Shown here piece after piece: positions 60,868 to 64,000 of a DNA stretch of 64,000 nt (the first letter of the stretch is position 1; each line of letters opens with the position of its first letter). This stretch comes from Candidatus Obscuribacterales bacterium. GTDB taxonomy: Bacteria; Cyanobacteriota; Vampirovibrionia; Obscuribacterales; Obscuribacteraceae. The translations under genes and the position numbers were made by a program. The notes under the pieces were generated by a model. It was given only the letters and a program-made list of their open reading frames with translations. It ran no database searches and was not told the origin of the DNA. The stretch covers positions 1 to 64,000 of the forward strand of contig JARLHI010000080.1 in assembly GCA_031292355.1 (NCBI GenBank), given 5' to 3'.

Positions 60868-61896
60868 TTGTTCAAGAATCTATTTCGGCAAGAAATCGGC
60901 ATTGATTTAGGTACGGCCAATACTCTCATTTATATCGGTGATCAAGGCGTCGTCTTACGCGAGCCTTCGGTCGTTGCCTTCGACGATCAAACCCATCAAA
61001 TTCTCGCGGTTGGCGAAGAAGCAAGGGCTATGATCGGCCGTACCCCAAAAGGTGTTCGGGCAGTCCGCCCCATGCGCGACGGTGTTATAGCTGATTTGCA
61101 GCTGGCCGAAGAGATGCTCAAAACTTTTATCAACAGAGCAACAGCCAATAATAACCTGGTGATGAAACACCCAGACATAGCTATCGGCATTCCATCTGGT
61201 ATCACATCAGTCGAAAAGAAAGCCATCAGAGATGCTGCAATTAGTTCCAAAGCTGGTCAAATCTATTTGCCCGAAGAGCCAATGGCTGCTGCAATTGGCG
61301 CGTCATTGCCCGTCGCTGAACCAACGGGCTCAATGATTGTTGATATTGGTGGTGGTACCACTGAAGTTGCTGTTATCAGTCTTTCTGGCATTGTGGTCAA
61401 CGAATCGATTCGCATCGCCGGTGATGAATTGAACGAAGCCATTATTCAATATTTGAAAAGGGTTCACAGTCTGGCTATTGGTGAAAGAACCGCTGAAGAA
61501 CTGAAATTCAGACTAGGTTCAGCTTATAAAACAGTGGAAAACGACAAATTTGATGTTCGTGGATTGAACTTGATTAACGGACTGCCTCGCACAGTGACCG
61601 TCAGTCGCGGTGAAGTGCGCGAAGCAATCAGCGATCCTTTAAACGTAATAGTTGAAGCTGTACGTCGCACACTCGAACGCACGCCTCCTGAACTTGCCGC
61701 CGACATTTTCAATCGCGGCATAGTTTTGACAGGCGGGGGCGCACTGCTGCAAGGCATCGACGAACTCATCTCCAACGAAACTGAAGTGCCTGTGTTCATC
61801 GCCGAAGATCCACTATCATGCGTTGCTATCGGTACTGGCAAAATGCTGACCGATCCGTCTTTCCGTCGAGTGCTCGAGCAATCGCTCTATAAATAA
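60868..61896 (+). CDS. mreB: Rod-shape-determining protein MreB
   Basis: 342 residues from a TTG at 60868. It is a bacterial actin that guides lateral wall synthesis. The N-terminus FKNLFRQEIGIDLGTANTLI, the phosphate loops (MIVDIGGGTTEVAVISL) and GIVLTGGGALLQGIDEL are intact. It leads the mreB-mreC-mreD-mrdA operon, so the cell is probably rod-shaped or elongates laterally. Confidence 0.98.
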   Translation: MFKNLFRQEIGIDLGTANTLIYIGDQGVVLREPSVVAFDDQTHQILAVGEEARAMIGRTPKGVRAVRPMRDGVIADLQLAEEMLKTFINRATANNNLVMKHPDIAIGIPSGITSVEKKAIRDAAISSKAGQIYLPEEPMAAAIGASLPVAEPTGSMIVDIGGGTTEVAVISLSGIVVNESIRIAGDELNEAIIQYLKRVHSLAIGERTAEELKFRLGSAYKTVENDKFDVRGLNLINGLPRTVTVSRGEVREAISDPLNVIVEAVRRTLERTPPELAADIFNRGIVLTGGGALLQGIDELISNETEVPVFIAEDPLSCVAIGTGKMLTDPSFRRVLEQSLYK

Positions 61897-61909
61897 GGAC
61901 GGTTAAGCG

Positions 61910-62713
61910 GTGCCTGCTCCAGTTAGAAACCGCATCCCGGTCGGTTCAGAAGCAACGGCAGAAGTTGTCTTTCTGATCATATTAATATGGCTAGTAGCCG
62001 GGCCAGTCAGCGGCACAGTTCTAAGCGCTCAAGCTTTTATCACGTCGCTGGTCGCTAAAGGAGCTACTGAAGTGCGATCGACTAGAGATTTAGCGACTCA
62101 GGTACTGCAGTCCTCCGACCGCATCCGCACACTTGAAGCGAAACTGGCGTCAACAGAGCTGGACAACACGCGTCTTAAACAACAAGCGCGCGATACAGCC
62201 AAATTACGCGCATTGCTGGGTCTCAAAGAAAAAGCAGCCAGGCGCACGATTGCTGCTGAAGTAACCGAGCGCAAGCCAGACAACTGGTTCCGCCAGGTGG
62301 TCATCGACAAGGGTTCGCTTGATGGCGTTAAACCAGGCTCGGCTGTAATTACAAATGATGGTGTAGTTGGTCGCGTCACATCAGTATCCAGCACGGCGTC
62401 AGTGGTGCGTCTGCTTACAGATCCAGAAGAAAAATTGGGCGTCGTTATTTCACGCATTCAGTTGACCGGCATATTATCCGGCAATGGTTCGAACCCGGCA
62501 AAAATTGACTACGTGCCCATCGGCACCAACGTCGACATTGGCGACAAAATTGTCTGCGCCAGCAAGGGCGGCGTTTTTCCTGATAGTCATCCAGTCGGCA
62601 CGGTCGTATCGGTTCGAAGAGACGCAGGCGGCGCTGCATTGCAAATTGAAGTCAGACTTTCTGAAACTTGCTACGATTTGAATCAGGTCCTGGTTTTGAC
62701 TCCGGAAGGCTAG
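61910..62713 (+). CDS. mreC: Rod-shape-determining protein MreC
   Basis: 267 residues from a GTG at 61910 with AAGGA about 10 bases upstream. One membrane segment near residues 20-40 is followed by a coiled coil (about 60-100, ending LRALLGLKE) and the beta-rich MreC domain (WFRQVVIDKGSLDGVKPGSA, GVVGRV, RLLTDPEEKLGVVI). It links MreB to periplasmic wall enzymes. Confidence 0.95.
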   Translation: MPAPVRNRIPVGSEATAEVVFLIILIWLVAGPVSGTVLSAQAFITSLVAKGATEVRSTRDLATQVLQSSDRIRTLEAKLASTELDNTRLKQQARDTAKLRALLGLKEKAARRTIAAEVTERKPDNWFRQVVIDKGSLDGVKPGSAVITNDGVVGRVTSVSSTASVVRLLTDPEEKLGVVISRIQLTGILSGNGSNPAKIDYVPIGTNVDIGDKIVCASKGGVFPDSHPVGTVVSVRRDAGGAALQIEVRLSETCYDLNQVLVLTPEG

Positions 62714-62717
62714 ACTT

Positions 62718-63326
62718 ATGGCGATTGTGTCTTTAAGAACAAGACGAAGGACCTGGGAAATCAGCCTGACCATAATGATCATTGTGGCTGCCTGGTTTTT
62801 GCAGCAACTGGTTTTGAATCGCATTGAGTTGAAAGAGGTAATGTGTGGTCTGCCTTTAACTATCACAATTGTCTGGGGAGCACTCTTTGGCTCGTTGATG
62901 CCCGCTCTTACCCCTGAAGAGGTGCGCACGACCTCTTTGTCAGAGGTCGTTGTATTTCAGGCACTATCAGGCTCTATTTCTGGTGCGCTGGTTGGTGGCG
63001 CATTCGGTGCACTATATGCATCGCTGCTGCCAGTGTTTCCAGTCTGCTATCCGCTTATTGGCTGGATTGCAGGATATTTCTGTTTGAAAAATTTTTCCCA
63101 GGCGCCTCTGTTGGTTATCCCACTAGTTTTTCTGGCGACAGTTCTTGCTGAAACTATCATGGCCTTTCAGCTCACAATTGCTCACCGCCCCGATGTATTT
63201 CTCAATCTCACTCAAGTGGCTTTGCCAGAGGCTGCCATCAATAGCTTGATTGCGCCACTTGTGCTATTCCCTTTAAAGGGATGGTACGAATTTTCCAAAG
63301 AACAAGCTGCGCATGCCGAAGAATAA
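62718..63326 (+). CDS. mreD: Rod-shape-determining protein MreD (probable)
   Basis: 202 residues with about five hydrophobic segments. Sequence conservation in MreD is low, so the call rests on position between mreC (4 bp) and mrdA (12 bp), size and topology. The N-terminus is basic and residues 15-35 form the first membrane helix. No alternative family suggests itself. Confidence 0.85.
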   Translation: MAIVSLRTRRRTWEISLTIMIIVAAWFLQQLVLNRIELKEVMCGLPLTITIVWGALFGSLMPALTPEEVRTTSLSEVVVFQALSGSISGALVGGAFGALYASLLPVFPVCYPLIGWIAGYFCLKNFSQAPLLVIPLVFLATVLAETIMAFQLTIAHRPDVFLNLTQVALPEAAINSLIAPLVLFPLKGWYEFSKEQAAHAEE

Positions 63327-63338
63327 ACACGAAAATAT

Positions 63339-64000
63339 ATGACCCAATCGACTCTTCCCTACAATTCGGACGATAAGCCGATCTTAAAGACCGTCATTTT
63401 GGGCGCGGTGATTGTACTTGCTGTAAGCACGCTGGTAGCGAGATTATGCTGGTTGCAGATTTTGCAAAACGGCTATTACAAGTCTCAAGCTATAGATAAT
63501 TCCAGTCGCGTCACTTTTCTTCGTGCTCCCCGCGGAATTATTTACGACCGACATGGCAATCTGCTTGCCACAAACAAACAATCGCTGTCTTTGATTGCCA
63601 TTCCTATTCAAATTGATCACGCTCAGGACCTCGCCAATCGACTGGCAAAAGTTCTAGATAAGCCAGCACCTGAAGTATTAGCCGCCCTATTAAAAGCAAA
63701 GGTCTCGGGCTCGGTACTACCTGTGGTGATAGAGCGCGACCTCGATGTTGAAACAGTGGGTAAATTCTATGACCAACAATTATTTTTGCCGGGCATCGAC
63801 ATTTTGCCAGACATCAGCCGAAACTACACTCAAGGCGAGCTAACAGCACATGTTCTGGGCTATTGCGGACAAATAACTCAGGCTCAACTCAAGCGCCACC
63901 AAGAAAGAAGAATGGGTGACATAGTCGGTCAAGACGGCATTGAACGACTCTACGATTCTCAGTTGCGTGGCGTTGACGGTGAGCAACGTGTTCGGGTAAA
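63339..64000 (+). CDS. mrdA: Partial: penicillin-binding protein 2
   Basis: The gene is open from the ATG at 63339 to the right edge (about 220 residues, C-terminal transpeptidase missing). One membrane segment (TVILGAVIVLAVSTLVARLC) is followed by RAPRGIIYDRHGNLLA, the start of the PBP dimerisation domain. R-x-Y-x-x-G-x-x-x-A-H-x-x-G-Y (from RNYTQGELTAHVLGY) and GDIVGQDGIERLYDSQLRG follow. All are typical of elongasome PBP2. Its position behind mreBCD agrees. Confidence 0.95.
   Translation, partial: MTQSTLPYNSDDKPILKTVILGAVIVLAVSTLVARLCWLQILQNGYYKSQAIDNSSRVTFLRAPRGIIYDRHGNLLATNKQSLSLIAIPIQIDHAQDLANRLAKVLDKPAPEVLAALLKAKVSGSVLPVVIERDLDVETVGKFYDQQLFLPGIDILPDISRNYTQGELTAHVLGYCGQITQAQLKRHQERRMGDIVGQDGIERLYDSQLRGVDGEQRVRV

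Noticed and set aside
62486..62496. GGTTCGAACCC resembling a tRNA T-arm
   Set aside because: It lies within mreC in good coding frame, and no acceptor stem, anticodon arm or CCA-side pairing surrounds it.

Overview
The window is about 64 kb of chromosomal DNA, densely coding on both strands, with no rRNA, tRNA, insertion sequence, prophage or CRISPR array that I can see. It suggests a Gram-negative-type bacterium close to Cyanobacteria but probably not photosynthetic, most likely Vampirovibrionia/Melainabacteria (Obscuribacterales-like). This placement is an inference. It rests on a cyanobacterial-type short Hfq (60473), a BtpA protein (39460), a ribosomal protein S2 whose best start (TTG, 22444) matches the cyanobacterial N-terminus, lipid A/Kdo genes (waaA, lpxK), and Ser/Thr kinases with an N-terminal Cys motif. 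No photosynthesis gene is present. TTG and GTG starts are frequent.

Layout. 1-3.0 kb: an edge-truncated glycine-rich repeat protein with a CopG-like helical segment, a small secreted or membrane peptide, a patatin lipase and a GNAT acetyltransferase. 3.0-5.1 kb: membrane pyrophosphatase hppA with a strong terminator. 5.4-9.3 kb: amiC-type amidase, murI, a family-4 uracil-DNA glycosylase and a small unknown protein. 9.3-15.8 kb: a Ser/Thr kinase, hemW, a TPR protein and a secretin. 16.1-22.4 kb (minus): rpsB-tsf, terminator, pyrH-frr, glmS, and a TonB-like/L,D-transpeptidase fusion. 22.7-23.9 kb: two tandemly duplicated HNH proteins, each with its own nearly identical promoter. 24-31 kb: priA, then the envelope operon waaA-lpxK-unknown exported protein-GT9. 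31-37.6 kb: a duplicated TPR protein, a CDP-alcohol phosphatidyltransferase, gyrB, and ribF-recF.

37.9-39.4 kb: a second Ser/Thr kinase whose conserved Cys motif lies upstream of any ordinary start codon. 39.5-42.1 kb (minus): asparaginase-kynB-btpA. 42.3-47.1 kb: treS-glgB-unknown and an ACT protein. 47.2-54.2 kb: FAD oxidoreductase, DUF2071-like protein, ridA-aldehyde dehydrogenase-M20 peptidase, and an orphan OmpR-type regulator. 54.5-58 kb: degenerate GGDEF protein, ispF, and a biotin carboxylase/BCCP fusion. 58.3-64 kb: hydroxyacyl-CoA dehydrogenase-GT2-hfq, then the rod-shape operon mreB-mreC-mreD-mrdA, cut by the right edge.

Functionally the window is rich in envelope work: peptidoglycan (murI, amidase, glmS, L,D-transpeptidase, mreBCD/PBP2), lipopolysaccharide (waaA, lpxK, GT9) and a secretin. 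Core information genes (rpsB/tsf/frr, priA, gyrB, recF) are mixed in. Two accessory metabolic clusters stand out: trehalose/glycogen, and a possible tryptophan/kynurenine or amino-acid scavenging set (kynB, ridA, a semialdehyde dehydrogenase, asparaginase, dipeptidase). The least explained items are the glycine-rich repeat protein at the left edge, the TonB/L,D-transpeptidase fusion with a likely CTG start, the degenerate GGDEF protein, and the shared Cys motif of the two kinases.
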